Source of the DNA: Corydoras sp. C115
Taxonomy: Eukaryota; Chordata; Actinopteri; Siluriformes; Callichthyidae
Assembly (NCBI GenBank): GCA_019802505.1
Contig: JAFMOC010000025.1
Coordinates: 402,501 to 466,500 of the forward strand
Length of the DNA: 64,000 nucleotides
Reading direction: 5' to 3'
Position 1 is the first letter of the stretch, and each line of letters starts with the position of its first letter. The position numbers and the translations under genes were made by a program. The notes under the pieces were generated by a model, which saw nothing but the letters and a program-made list of their open reading frames with translations, was not told the origin of the DNA and made no database searches. Below, in pieces: positions 22,778 to 35,790 of this stretch.

Positions 22778-23204
22778 TGTCACAGGTGCCTGTGGCACCT
22801 GTCCCTCGTTTGGTCCTTAATTGTTTCAGTTGGGTGATTGGTTTGTTTTGTGCACGTGTTTAGTTGATTTGTTATTTATTCTTAGTTTTCCTGTAAGTCG
22901 GCGCACGTCTTTGTTTGTGGTTATGTATACCCGGTGTTACTTTGTTCGTTTGTTCCCCCTTTTCATTGGTGTCCCAACACCAATTTTTATTAAATTCTAT
23001 TTTGGATTTTATCCCGGTGTCTGTTGGACTCTCCTTCCGCGTGCAACCACGTTTGCGGCGCTGCGCATTGTCTCTGCGTGGGTCGCACTCGTGGGAGTGT
23101 TTTCCGTGGACGGTATCAGGGAGCGCTCACTAGGCGCGAGCGGTGTTACGCAGCAACTCCGCGTAGCCGCCCCCCTCCGGGGAAGAATGGACAGTCTGGT
23201 AACA
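22778..23204 (+). repeat. Solo-like LTR with a palindromic start (family P)
   Basis: Begins TGTCACAGGTGCCTGTGGCA, a near-perfect palindrome (CAGGTGCC/GGCACCTG), and ends GGTAACA. It is GC-richer than its surroundings and has a TTATTAAA poly(A)-like signal. The start and the GAAAGACGTGCC just after the end match the LTRs at 25866 and 26325-26666, so all belong to one family. Only about 140 bp of possible internal sequence follow. Confidence 0.65.
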
Positions 23205-23345
23205 GAAAGACGTGCCAAACTATCTGGAGAGTTCCGGACACCAGGGGTCACCCAGCGCTGAGCCGGAGGACCAGAGGCTGCGCCGCTGAAGCCGAGTACC
23301 AGGGTTCGCCGATTGCCGAGTCTGTTTTCTTTTTCAAAGGAAACT
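23205..23345 (+). mobile_element. Internal stub of LTR element family P
   Basis: Follows the LTR with GAAAGACGTGCC, as does the element at 26667. It is GC-rich and stops abruptly in AT-rich DNA. No second LTR seen. Confidence 0.45.
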
Positions 23346-23992
23346 TGGTGACACAATTCCCTTATGACTAAATTCGAAAAACAAGTATTTTACAAAATCA
23401 TATTAGGTGTAATGACCATTGAAATGATCAAAAACCTTATGTAGTTTACAGTGGGTGCCCATGCATTCCACACTTAGGCCTTCAGCAATGCTCTGTCTGA
23501 ATTAATATACCTGTCAATAACTATTTTATGCCTATAGAACATCTCATTATGCAGAAATGCAGTATAAAGAGCAGTTGCATCACAGATAGATAACTTGTGA
23601 CAGGAGTGCAGTGTCTCTGAGGAAGAAAGCAGAGCCGTCTGCAATGAACTTTGCTGATGCGGCTCTACTGATGAATGTTTGCGCCCTTTATAAGCTGCAG
23701 AGATCTAACACGAGCTGTTACATAACATCTACCAAAAATCCTGCTCTCCAATCAGAGGTCGTAAATATGCTAACATAACGTTAGCCTGCTAGAAGATTCT
23801 GGTATTGAGGACTCAAAATCTAAATGGTTGAAGCAACAGGTTGATCAACACTTATTTAATGCTAATGGCCCAGCAAGATACATTCTGAAGATATAGGCAG
23901 TAATAGTTAACACTAGGCAACCAATGATTCTGAAATGTAATTTTATAAATGCTTTAATAAGAAAATACAGGTCTGGAATCGGCAATGAAAGA
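23346..23992. other. Intergenic DNA
   Basis: Moderately complex sequence, no gene or repeat recognised. Confidence 0.4.
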
Positions 23993-24003
23993 AGCAGACA
24001 GAT

Positions 24004-24334
24004 CATCCATTCATTATCTTCCGCTTTATCCTATATTAGGGTCATGGGGGGGGGGGGAGGGGGTTCCCCATGCCCATCCAGGGGAGAACGTTTTGGGCGC
24101 TGGGCAGATACACCCAGGACAGGGTGCCAATCTATCGCTGGGCACACACTCACTCACACACACTCTACATGGGGCAATTTGGAGAACTCCATTGACATGA
24201 TGCATGTTTTTGGACTGGAGGAAACCCACACGGACATGGGGAGAACATGGAAACTCCACCCAGATGGGGATTCGAACCGGGAATCCCAAGTGCTGAGAGG
24301 CGAACGTGCTAACCACTAAGCCACCGTGCCGCCC
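24004..24334 (-). mobile_element. DANA/Mermaid-type SINE, full length
   Basis: Complete copy on the minus strand with an 11-bp target duplication AGCAGACAGAT (23993-24003 and 24335-24345). Confidence 0.95.
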
Positions 24335-24345
24335 AGCAGACAGAT

Positions 24346-25865
24346 AATTTAGAATTATTTAATAAGAATTAATTGACAAAACATTATTAACATCAGTCTG
24401 TGATTCAGATATTTTTAGGAGGCCCTGACAGCCCGATCATAAAAGATTATGATCATTTATGATAAGTGACTTTTAATTTTCCACATAAGTTTGGACACTT
24501 GCAGTGCTAAAAGAAATATTTTATTCCTTACTTTTTGCCTATTTGTCAAAATTAAATATTTCAGAATATCAAACAAATCTAAATCTGAATATTACACTAA
24601 TTTAAACATATACAAAAGCATTTTTAAATGATGATTTCATGTATTAATGGCAAAATGCTATCCATAATGAATATAATGGATGGTAAAGCCTTTACTGTCC
24701 ACATCCAGTTGCCATTATTGGTGTGGGATTGCTTTGTGTTGCAGATCTTGTAAGTTGTGTGCAGCCATGAGAATTATACACACATATTCTGTATATCAGA
24801 TGCACACCATATTTTTTTATCATCAACTTCTGCCTTTTTGCTTACCTGTTTAATTAAAAATACCATAAGCAAGTGTCAAAACAGCTTTGATAATATGTAG
24901 CTCAAAACAGCATTTACCAGCTGTAATTACCTTCATGTTTCTCTTTCCACATAATAGAAGTGTGCTTTCATTAGAAGAGTCACAGATCAAATCTGGTGTG
25001 AACTTGTCTTTACTTTTGATGCAAAGGTCATAAATACATGAGGAAAATGGCAAAGTAGATGTAATGTGGTAGTTCATTAAAAGGGTGCGAGATACAGCAC
25101 AGACCACAGTAGACCAAAGAAATCCTTGGAGTAGAGATCAAAGATGACAGAGTGACAAATCCAAAAATTTTTGTTCTTCCTTTCAAAACCTGTCACTTCA
25201 CAGACTAAGGATTTGCCACCGAATGTGTGACATATGTAAATTAAATTAACATGCTCTTCAGAAAAGTGTTCCATCTCAAAATCTTGTCACGTTGCCATTT
25301 TTCATGGGCTTGTGATGCAGAACAGTACAAAGACAGAAAATTGAGCTTTTGGGAAAGTCATTTTAAATATTAATAGCAATAATAAAAAAAACAAGTTTAT
25401 TTAAACTTTAATACAGCCTCTTCATACCCATTTTCACATGATCTAACAACTTGATATTTAATAAAGAAAATGAATAAAATTTGTGGTACTTAATATTCTA
25501 ATTTGTGTTAAATATATTATTAGTAGTTGTATTGGTGATATAGTATAGAATAGCAGTAGTTAAGTAAAGTTAAGCTTAAAGTGATTGTAATAATACATGG
25601 GTTTGTTGTAACTAATAACTAGAATAACTAGAATCTTGCATTTAATCCTGAATTTAATGCATAAAACAGGTTTTTAAATTAAGTTAAATTTTACTTATTT
25701 TTCTTTACACAAAATGTAAAACTGGCTGACCTCACACATGCAATGACCAACATTTTATGTCCAAACACAGTGATGAGATAAGGGAAATGTGCCAACTTAA
25801 AATTTTATGGTTTTATACATCAGAATTCAGATTCTCAGAAGGTCCTAAAGTAAAAACAAACTATG
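24346..25865. other. AT-rich intergenic DNA
   Basis: No gene or classified repeat seen. Two minus-strand frames of 65-85 codons at 24850-25274 lack motifs and good splice context. Confidence 0.4.
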
Positions 25866-25942
25866 TGTAACAGGTGCCTAGGGCACCTGTTCTTCTGTTG
25901 TTGCTGTTCTGTTCCTATTTGAGTTAATTAACTTTCATTCAG
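25866..25942 (+). repeat. 5' fragment of a family P LTR
   Basis: Begins TGTAACAGGTGCCTAGGGCA, palindromic like the LTR at 22778, and follows the LTR at 26325 through TTAACTTTCATTCAG before breaking off. Confidence 0.75.
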
Positions 25943-25956
25943 GGAAAGAAGAAAGC

Positions 25957-26220
25957 GCCGACCGGACCACGCAGCCAGAGGGCACCCACCTGAACACACA
26001 GCCAGAGGGCGCTCTCCATGCCTCGTCCGCAGAGGGCGCCCACCTCGACATGCAACCAGAGGGCACACCCCACGCCTCATCCGCAGAGGGCGCCCACCGA
26101 ACTGCACAGACAGAGGGCGTTCCCCACGCCTCCCCCGGAGAGGGCGTCCTCCGCGTCACGCAGCCAGAGAGCGCCTGCCACGCCTCGTTCTCCGGGCCAG
26201 GCCACCAGAAGGCGCCTGTC
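25957..26220 (+). repeat. 54-bp minisatellite, first array
   Basis: About five units of the 54-bp repeat (start CAGCCAGAGGGC). It is nearly identical to 27609-27865, with only about one base difference noticed over some 257 bases. Confidence 0.85.
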
Positions 26221-26309
26221 AAGCCTGGCCCAAGGAGGGTGGAAGTCCCCCCCCGGATGTTTATTATTATTTTTTTTTTTCTTGGTCGCGTCCCCCTGTT
26301 GCGCGACCG

Positions 26310-26324
26310 TAGGGGAGGGGGTAC
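26310..26324 (+). promoter_or_regulatory. Polypurine tract before LTR
   Basis: TAGGGGAGGGGGTAC directly precedes the LTR start TGTAACAGG, the position used to prime plus-strand DNA in LTR elements. Confidence 0.75.
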
Positions 26325-26666
26325 TGTAACAGGTGTTACAGTTTTGTTCTGTTGTTTCTGTTCTGTTCCTATTTGAGTTAATTAACTTTCATTCAGTTAA
26401 TTAGCTCTTTTGTTTCATTGGTTTGTTTTGTGCACATGTTCGGGTTTCGTTGGGTATTTAGTTTCTGTGTTCCCCTTCCTTCGTGCATGTCGTTAGTTTT
26501 ATGTTCACTCACGTTAGTACCTCTGTGTGTTTTGGTGTCCCTACACCTTTAATAAAGCTAGTTAATCTGCTACCTGTGTGCCTGGCTCCATTCTGAGCAT
26601 TAAGGCGCTGCGGCTCAGAGCTTCATTTGCGCAGCCGTCTTTAGTCCGAGGTAGGCGTGTGTGACA
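26325..26666 (+). repeat. Complete LTR of family P
   Basis: 342 bp, TGTAACAGGTG to GTGTGTGACA, with AATAAA near 26550. Relative to 25866 it lacks about 15 bases of the palindrome. Confidence 0.75.
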
Positions 26667-26790
26667 GAACGACGTGCCCGTCAATTTGGGGAGTCCAGAG
26701 CCCAGGTAAGCCTTTTTTAAATTTTTCGTTGCGGGGGCCGTACACTATCGTACTCGCGGCGCCCTCCGTCTTGTCCACGAGTACGCCGGT

Positions 26791-27498
26791 ATGCGCTGCC
26801 CGCTGTCCCAGAGCCGTAAAGACGGCTCTAATACTGTGGCTTCGGATTGGTACGACTCCGATGATGAGTTTATTTGGAGGTATGGGTATGAGTCGCTCTG
26901 CGCAGAGGAGGGTCTCGATCTGATCGAGATCTCCGGTGAAAAGGCGGGCGAGTCGTACCTGTATGGGCATATTCTGCTGATACGAACCCTCCTGAACTCT
27001 GAGGAGTTCTTGACTGACGCTCCAGTCCAGTTTGTGAAGCCCCCCGTTGCGAAATCCAGATGCAGAGCGCGCCTCCGGCGCGGAGCTAAGACGCAGCGTG
27101 CGCGCTGCGCAGCTGCTGAGCCCAGTACGCCTGCATGTGATGCACGTACTGCATCCGAGATCGAACCGGCGTTACCTGAATTACCGTTGTTTGATGAGAT
27201 TGTCATTAGTACGAATGTTCCTGATCTTTCTGTCTCACCCATGTCGTACTCCTTTGGGGCGTTGTCCTTGGGTCTGGCGGTTGGAGTGTACTTGTATTGT
27301 ATGCAGCCAGAGGGCGTCCACCTCGCACCTCAGCCAGAGGGCGTCCACCGGCCACGCAGCCCGAGGGCGTGGCCCACTGCGCGTCCACCAAGGGCGTCCA
27401 CCGGCCACGCAGCCCGAGGGCGTGGCCCACTGCGCGTCCACCAAGGGCGTCCACCGGACCACGCAGTCAGAGGGCGTGGCCCACTCCTGATCCGATGA
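26791..27498 (+). CDS. Unrecognised ORF of the family P LTR element
   Basis: I do not recognise this 235-codon frame. It starts at ATG 26791 in the internal region, about 125 bp after the LTR; a CAG|GTAAGCC splice-donor-like site lies at 26705. N-terminal part: acidic, with WYDSDDEFIWRYGYESL. Middle: arginine-rich RCRARLRRGAKTQRARC near residues 90-110. Then a hydrophobic stretch (YSFGALSLGLAVGVYLYC, about residues 150-167) that could span a membrane. The last ~65 residues are translated minisatellite (QPEGVHLAPQPEGVH, then arginine/proline-rich after the array slips to another frame). Its place after an LTR suggests a gag- or accessory-like product, but no capsid, zinc knuckle or enzyme motif is visible. 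It may be a decayed remnant. Confidence 0.45.
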   Translation: MRCPLSQSRKDGSNTVASDWYDSDDEFIWRYGYESLCAEEGLDLIEISGEKAGESYLYGHILLIRTLLNSEEFLTDAPVQFVKPPVAKSRCRARLRRGAKTQRARCAAAEPSTPACDARTASEIEPALPELPLFDEIVISTNVPDLSVSPMSYSFGALSLGLAVGVYLYCMQPEGVHLAPQPEGVHRPRSPRAWPTARPPRASTGHAARGRGPLRVHQGRPPDHAVRGRGPLLIR

Positions 27499-27868
27499 GG
27501 GCGCCAACCTGACCTTGCAGCTAGAGGGCGTCTCCAACGCCTCGTCCACAGAGGGCGCCGACCGGACCTTGCAGCTAGAGGGCGTCTCCAACGCCTCGTC
27601 CACAGAGGGCGCCGACCGGACCACGCAGCCAGAGGGCACCCACCTGAACACACAGCCAGAGGGCGCTCTCCATGCCTCGTCCGCAGAGGGCGCCCACCTC
27701 GACATGCAACCAGAGGGCACACCCCACGCCTCATCCGCAGAGGGCGCCCACCGAACTGCACAGACAGAGGGCGTTCCCCACGCCTCCCCCGGAGAGGGCG
27801 TCCTCCGTGTCACGCAGCCAGAGAGCGCCTGCCACGCCTCGTTCTCCGGGCCAGGCCACCAGAAAGAC
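27304..27868 (+). repeat. 54-bp minisatellite, second array
   Basis: About eleven whole or half units beginning CAGCCAGAGGGC. Most are 54 bp (18 codons, such as QPEGALHASSAEGAHLDM); some are 26-27 bp half units and at least one is 53 bp. The part from 27515 is open as one frame to 27922. Because units lack stops, several frames on both strands are open. Confidence 0.92.
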
Positions 27869-27874
27869 ACTATG

Positions 27875-28665
27875 ATGCTTAGAGAAAACGTAACAAACTG
27901 TACTTTAAGTGAATTATTATAGCTATTACAAAAATACATCAACACACAACTGTAATTTGGATAAATTACAACTATAAATATACTACAAACAAATGTGCTT
28001 CATGATAGTACTTTCATTAAAGTATTTTAATATTTTTAAAATTATGATGAAAATTTACTTGCAATCACTTATTTTAAGTATGAAATTAAATTACTTCTAA
28101 TATAGCTGAAGCAAGTACATTTATTTTCTAGTACATTTGCAACATTCTTATAATGTATGATCTGGTATGTGAATATGAGTGCAGGTTGTGTTCATCCTGT
28201 GTAATTTTTTAATACTGTGTAATTTAATTTTAAGATATTTTCCTCTGTTTCTAAACAGCAATTTTATAAAATTGCTACCATTAGAACGTTCCCTTCTTTC
28301 ACAGTCATTTCATTGGTACAATGGCATTTAAAAAAAGCCCACCAACATACCCGTATTGTAGCAGTTTTATACAGTATAAAGGGCTATACATTAACTAAAA
28401 TTCCCACATTTTGTTCCAGTTATTGCTGCATAAGGAGTAGGATTACATATTTTAGCCACTCACGGATATGTTATATTAAATTATGCTTTTTAGTATCTCA
28501 TAATCAAGTTAAACATTTTGTCTAATAATAAAATAAGAAGAATAAAATAGTTTTAGGTGAAGTTCAAGTAGAGCAGTAGAAAAAAATTTAAAGGGTGAAC
28601 AAACTTGAAAAATCGGTCCCATCATTAATGGTTGGTCACAAACATGCTTTTCTAAATGTATGGAC
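27875..28665. other. AT-rich intergenic DNA
   Basis: Nothing recognised. Confidence 0.5.
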
Positions 28666-28669
28666 ATAC

Positions 28670-29250
28670 ATGGCATGTAATATGGCTGTGCCTTCAGGAA
28701 GAAGAAAAAATCGAATGATAAAAAAACAAAAACTTGTTATTTAATACATTCAGATAGTCAGCTGACCTCACATTGCAACCCCAGATTATAGCACTGCCTC
28801 CATAGGCTTGTATAGTAGGCACCAGACATGATGGTCTTCTTGGTCACCTCTTTTTTTACCCTGAATTGCCAATCACTCTGAAACAAGGTAAATTTAAACT
28901 CATCAGAACACATGACCCTTCATTGCTCTAGAGTTTCAAGAGTTTTTGCCTTACTGACAAGTGGTTTTCTTAAGGCTACACAGATGTTTAGTCACAATAC
29001 CTTAAGTTTCCATCACATTGAGCATATGGAAATGCTCTAACTTAAACATATCTTTCATATGATTTTATTTCACTAAACATTTCAGTGATCGCCATTTGCA
29101 GATTTTTAATCTGACCACATTTTTTCCTCAAACATGATGTTTCCCCAGTCCTTCCACTTTTCGATAATATGTTGGACTTATTTAATACTAATACTTGTTT
29201 AAAACCTCTTTAAGAATAAGTTCTTAGTTTTTGCATATTTTGTGCTTCTG
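28670..29250 (-). mobile_element. Degraded Tc1-like transposon fragment
   Basis: Contains AGATAGTCAGCTGACCTCAC, GCAACCCCAGATTATAGCAC and CATCAGAACACATGACCC, stretches familiar from fish Tc1 transposases on the minus strand. It covers a different section of the same family as 5950-6600. No open frame. Confidence 0.6.
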
Positions 29251-32200
29251 ATTGAATTCATAGTTAGTAGTTTTTCAATTTTCAAACGGGTATTGACATG
29301 ATAAACTGGAAAGATTAAATCAACCTTCAAGACTGTAAGAGCCAACTAAATGCCAATGTAAATTTAAAATATATTGTAAAAGATTCTAATGACACAGGTA
29401 ATATGATACCAAGTACATCATTAGGTCCTGCAAATAACTTACTGGCAGTCATTATTAAAACATTACATCAGAGGACATATACAACATAAATTCTTTTCTG
29501 GGTCACTGGTCGTCTAATTGACACTGCTAATTTGCAGTGAGTGCATTTCCAACCCTCTTCCAATCTTTATTATTCCTCAAATCCTTTATCTGCCTTCTGT
29601 TCTCATTACAGAAGGTCATTGGTTCTTACCTTCATTTCTGAGTGGGTTGTGCTGCACATTGACCCATCATACAGAAAAAACCTACCTCAACCTAAACTAT
29701 TGTTTTAGTTCTGCCCAGACCAAAATGAGGGGGCGCAACCAAACGAAACAATTTAAAACAAACAAAAAACAAATCTTCAAAAATAGGTTTATTTAAACAT
29801 GAATTTTTAAATAAGGCGGGGGCGCCTCCCCCCTTAAAATTGTTCTGATATTAAACTGAATGGACATTTTGTATGATTCATGAATCGTCTGAATGAGACG
29901 TAAATAGAAACTAATTCAGTGTTTCTACGTAATGTATTTTAAAGATTTGTATTATGCTATTTACAAACAACTTGCCCTCTGGGTGAGCTCATGATTATAT
30001 AAATAAAATCCTCCACAAGCATATAAAATCTTAGCTTAAAGAGTGGGAAAGCTCTATACTGTACTATTTACATTTATTTATTCACTTTAGAGTATAACTA
30101 ATGTACAATACATGCTTGTATTATCTTAAGTTTACAAAATATAAATATAATTCCAAGACTAAACTGTCATCTCCAATTTTTTTATATCCTTTTTTAAAAA
30201 TGCCAAATAAAACATCATATGGTCCTCCTTCTTGGCCCTTATGAGTCTTTCTGAGGCCAATTCTGGGCACGATTATTCTTTGTGCAGAATGAACAGAGCA
30301 ATGTCGTGGTGGTGGATTTAGGTTTGACTTGTTTGGACATGACTGTCTCCTTTCTGAGTCTACACTTGTCCTGTGCAGCCTGGCAGAGGTTATCGCTGTA
30401 CAATGCAACACCCTTTTGATAAGGTTTCATCAGGTCACCCTGTCTTTCACTGTGTCTTTCCAGGCTTTAAGTTTTGTTTGATCCTTTTTGATGTTTGTTT
30501 TGATGTCCTAAAATCTCTTCTTCTGGCCTCCAGGGGCCCATTTCCTTTTAGCTAGCTGTGAGTAAAGAACTTGTTTTGGAAGGTGAGAGTTGACTTGTGT
30601 TGTTTTTGAGCAATGATGGCAGTGATGATGGAAATATCCTCCTCCAGGTGGTGTTAGTCCTTCCTACCTACCTAGTCCTATTTTATTACCGAAGCCTATT
30701 TCTGACTCAGAGCACCACCAATTTACAGTCCAGGATTTTGGTCTTTACTTGGAGGTCTCTGTTCTCAAAAACTCATTTCTTAGCCTTAAGAAAGTTTAAA
30801 AGTCATTAAATTTAATTTAAACTGAATCAAATTAAATTAAAGTGGGATGTCCCAAATTCCAAATAAATTTTTATTGCTCAAATGTTTATCTATGATGTCT
30901 CAGGAGACTAATGTGATATCTAACTAATATATTATTAAATCAACTCTGAAGAAACATAACAAAGAAGAAACATGTTACTTCAGTATCACTGGATAATACA
31001 AATAAAATGTAAATTTGTGTGTGTTAGATGTTCATTTACAGGATAGACAGCTCTTAAACATGGATGAGAAATGTTGTTAATATTGATTCCTGTCAAGTTA
31101 ATTATTTTGGCAAATCTGAGCACACTGTAAGACTTTATTGAGATTGCTACTAAAACTAAATTGGAGTCTTGTGCTGGATTACAGATTTATTTTAGGAGAC
31201 ATATTTGAGCAACAAAAGACTTATGCAAAAGTCTCCTTTTTCTTTCAATTTGTTCACATTGTTGTCTAGGAGAAACTACAGAGAAATCTCCTTTTTGATT
31301 TTTCTCTCCTCTGGGAATGTCTAATATACAGATGTGGGCTACTAAATATAGTATGAATTAAATGAACCTTACTGTCATTTAGTTTTGTCTTTTAAAGTTC
31401 CACTGGTTTAATTCAAAAAGGCTTTGTGTATGTGCTCTCTAACTATTTCTGCTCTTGCTTACTCTGCTTGTAATTACTTTTGAGCCCATGTGAACCTGGT
31501 TCCGAGACTTATTGCACTCACTCCAAATGTCAGCAGCTCACTGCAGACTGCTCTAATTAGACTGTAGTAAATGCTAGAGTGACTTTTTTTTCAAAACCAT
31601 CGATCTTAGTTCACTTCCTCACTTCTGTCACTGCAGATGGTCTTGAAGTGACAATCACTGTCGATCAGACATGACAATTTGCACTGTAAAATGGAGTTGG
31701 TCTCAATTTTCTTTAGAATTTCTGATGTAAAGCCTATCTGAGTAGATGAGAAGACAGGAGCTACACCATAAATATATGCTAGATATATAAATATATGTTA
31801 GATGTATATTCTTTATTTCATTTAAATTTTTTATTAAAATTTTCATTTAAAATTTGTCAAATTTAAAATTTAAATGTTTTTGGATGACGCCAAAGATACT
31901 GCTGCACTCATTGCCAATGAGTTCAGTGCAAACAGCACTACTGATGACTTTGCCAGCTTAAATACTTTGTTGCTCCTATGTGGAAAAGCAATCAGTGCCT
32001 TTGACAATGTGGCATCAGGGATGTCTTTGAGTAGCCGGGACGCCATCCCGGCCAGATTTTTTGTCATATTTGGGCTGGGATTTTACACTTTCTTATTTGC
32101 ACAATTCACACAATTAACCACAAAGTACACTTATTTCTAACCTCTCACCATAAACAGAGAGTGAACTGTTTTGTGATATGTTGTGTTTGAGAGAGGTAGG

Positions 32201-32570
32201 TAAATGGAAGTGCAAGCTCAGTGAGCACCTTTTATTCTGTTCTGTTTAACCAGTGTGATTTATTGCCACTGTGATTTTTAATTCCGAGCTATTTCTAAAA
32301 TGAACATTTTTTAAATAAAATTTAGAGTAAATTCTTCAATTGAATATTTAAATGAAAAAGTTACTATTCTAAATATTAATTAAAAAACTGCAAGCACTTC
32401 AGCAGCAGCTTTGGGTAAAGTTCACTGAAACTATCAAAAAATCTAATTTCAGTAATTTTGCTCTTGACAAAATTGTTATGGCTAGTCAGGCTGGGTTAAG
32501 TTTCTCCTGGAATTTTAATTTCTATCAATCTGACGGTAACCCAATCCAAAGGATGGGTTAATAGAAAGTT
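29251..32570. other. Long intergenic stretch without recognised genes
   Basis: About 3.3 kb of AT-rich DNA. Short C/G-rich patches at 29730 and 29815. Moderately complex tracts at 30130-30800 and 31480-31690 could be conserved noncoding DNA. A plus frame of 88 codons at 31874-32140 is discussed under findings. I see no RNA genes. Confidence 0.35.
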
Positions 32571-32574
32571 AAAA

Positions 32575-32770
32575 GATTAAAGTTTATTTGTTACATACAT
32601 ACTGTAGTTATACATGGTATAACTTGCAGTGAAATGCTTTGATGACAAGGCACACGAAATACAACAGTAAGAAAATAGAGAATATAAATAAAATAAAGTA
32701 AAGCAAAAATATAATATAATAAAGTACAAGGACGTAATACCAGCTTTTGTTAAGCTGTAGTAAGTTAAAC
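32575..32770. repeat. Interspersed repeat fragment, unclassified
   Basis: TTTATTTGTTACATACATAC and GCAGTGAAATGCTTTGATGA belong to a sequence common in fish genomes, probably a LINE or SINE end. No limits found. Confidence 0.35.
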
Positions 32771-33163
32771 TTTACAATGTCCAAGTGTGCAAAATGTGTC
32801 AGAGTAATTAAAGTGCATAATGTGCATCTAAATGTGCATCAAAGTTACTGTTGTATAGCCATTTACAAGTATAACCTGTCAAGCTGTTCATCATTTCCAT
32901 CTCTTATAAGCAAATGACAAGAAAAATCATTCTTCTTATTTTAAAGCATTCTAAATGAACTGTGTGTCATTTATGTGCCATTATAAAACTCCCGTGAAAA
33001 ACAAAATAAAAAAAACCATAAATGACCTGACAATAAAGCAGAAGAAAATATTCAGTGATTCAACAATCACTATGGACACAGAAGAAAATGCAGGAGAGCC
33101 AGTTTGTAGTGGACATATATAAAGAAAAAATATTCAGTATCTGTCTTATACTCCACAATATAC
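32771..33163. other. AT-rich intergenic DNA
   Basis: Nothing recognised. Confidence 0.5.
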
Positions 33164-34934
<1,771 letters not shown>

Positions 34935-35392
34935 TGTCACAACTACAGCTTCCTCACCTTCTCCACTGTCTCCACCTACAGCTCCCACACCTCCTCCGCT
35001 GTCTCCACCTCCTCGCTCCCCTGAGTTCTGATTCTGAACCCTGCCCTGCTAATTGAGTTAATTAGCTTAATTGTTTTTTACTACCTCCAGTCCTTATTTA
35101 CAGGGCATGGATGCTGGTGCTCCTTGCGTTTCCTCAATGTTGTTACACACTCCTATGGGACACCGTCACCGCTCTCTTTGTTCTCTCTTCTTCTAGTGAG
35201 TCACCAGTGGGGACGTCTCTGCCTCCTGTCACCCGTCGGCGTGGCATCATCCCAACCTCTGGAGCCTGTAGTTCGATTATTTTTGTTACTGTTTTATGTA
35301 CTACCGACACATGTACGTTTTGTTGCATTTCCCGAATTAAAAGGTGACTAACTGCACGTCTTGTTGTTGCCTCAATCGAGTGCCCCGTGACA
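34935..35392 (+). repeat. 5' LTR of a third Ty3/gypsy element
   Basis: 458 bp from TGTCAC to GTGACA, inverted at its ends. CT-rich in the first 100 bp with a repeated CTCC(A/G)CTGTCTCCACCT unit. AATTAAAA poly(A)-like signal near 35335. Confidence 0.7.
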
Positions 35393-35399
35393 GTAGGAA

Positions 35400-35790
35400 A
35401 TGCCAAACTATGGAGGTGCCCTCTACTCCCCTGCCGCACGTCAGGAGCAGGGACGGGTTGCAGAGGAACTCCAAAAGATATCCGCCCCTATTGTCTCCCT
35501 GTTGGAACGCTGGAGCAGAGCGTGGCTTCCCGTCTCGTGGCATCCAGTCCGGCCTCTGATCTCAGACCCCCCTCCGTATTTCGGACCGTATCTCGCTGAG
35601 CCGGAGCGCTACGATGGTGATCCTGAGACCTGTGAGACTTTTCTTTTACAGTGTTCCCTGTACCTGTTCAGACAGCCCCTTTCGTCAGCTCTGGAGAAGG
35701 TGTTTTTATCTTTTCTCATCTGCGGGAGGACACGGCCGAATGGTGTACTGAGATTTGGTAAGCAAATGCCCCAGAGTGCCAAGATTTGAA
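35400..35790 (+). pseudogene. Gag of the third Ty3/gypsy element, truncated
   Basis: 130-codon frame: N-terminal region with LQKISAPIVSLLERW, then PPYFGPYLAEPERYDGDPET and FLLQCSLYLFRQPLSS, the family capsid signature also seen in the other two elements. It shifts frame after about residue 110 (the typical GKAL.WAT segment is scrambled near 35725) and ends early. Confidence 0.75.

Larger units (their letters stand above)
25866..27868 (+). mobile_element. Head-to-tail LTR composite with a minisatellite (family P)
   Basis: Order along the plus strand: LTR start only (25866-25942), repeat array (25957-26220), 3' untranslated part, polypurine tract, complete LTR (26325-26666), 5' leader and an unrecognised ORF (26791 on), repeat array (27304-27868), abrupt end. 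This equals two copies of one element sharing the middle LTR, with the first copy deleted internally and the second cut inside its array. No protease, RT or integrase is present, so it is non-autonomous as it stands. ACTATG occurs on both sides (25860-25865, 27869-27874), which may be a target duplication or chance. Confidence 0.7.

Noticed and set aside
25860..25865. ACTATG as target duplication of the LTR composite
   Set aside because: Not relied on: the same hexamer also precedes the LTR at 22778, and the right end of the composite is not an LTR end, so chance cannot be excluded.
27235..27945. 236-codon minus-strand frame over the minisatellite
   Set aside because: A shadow of the stop-poor 54-bp repeat; no start context or motif, and it runs out of the element into AT-rich DNA.
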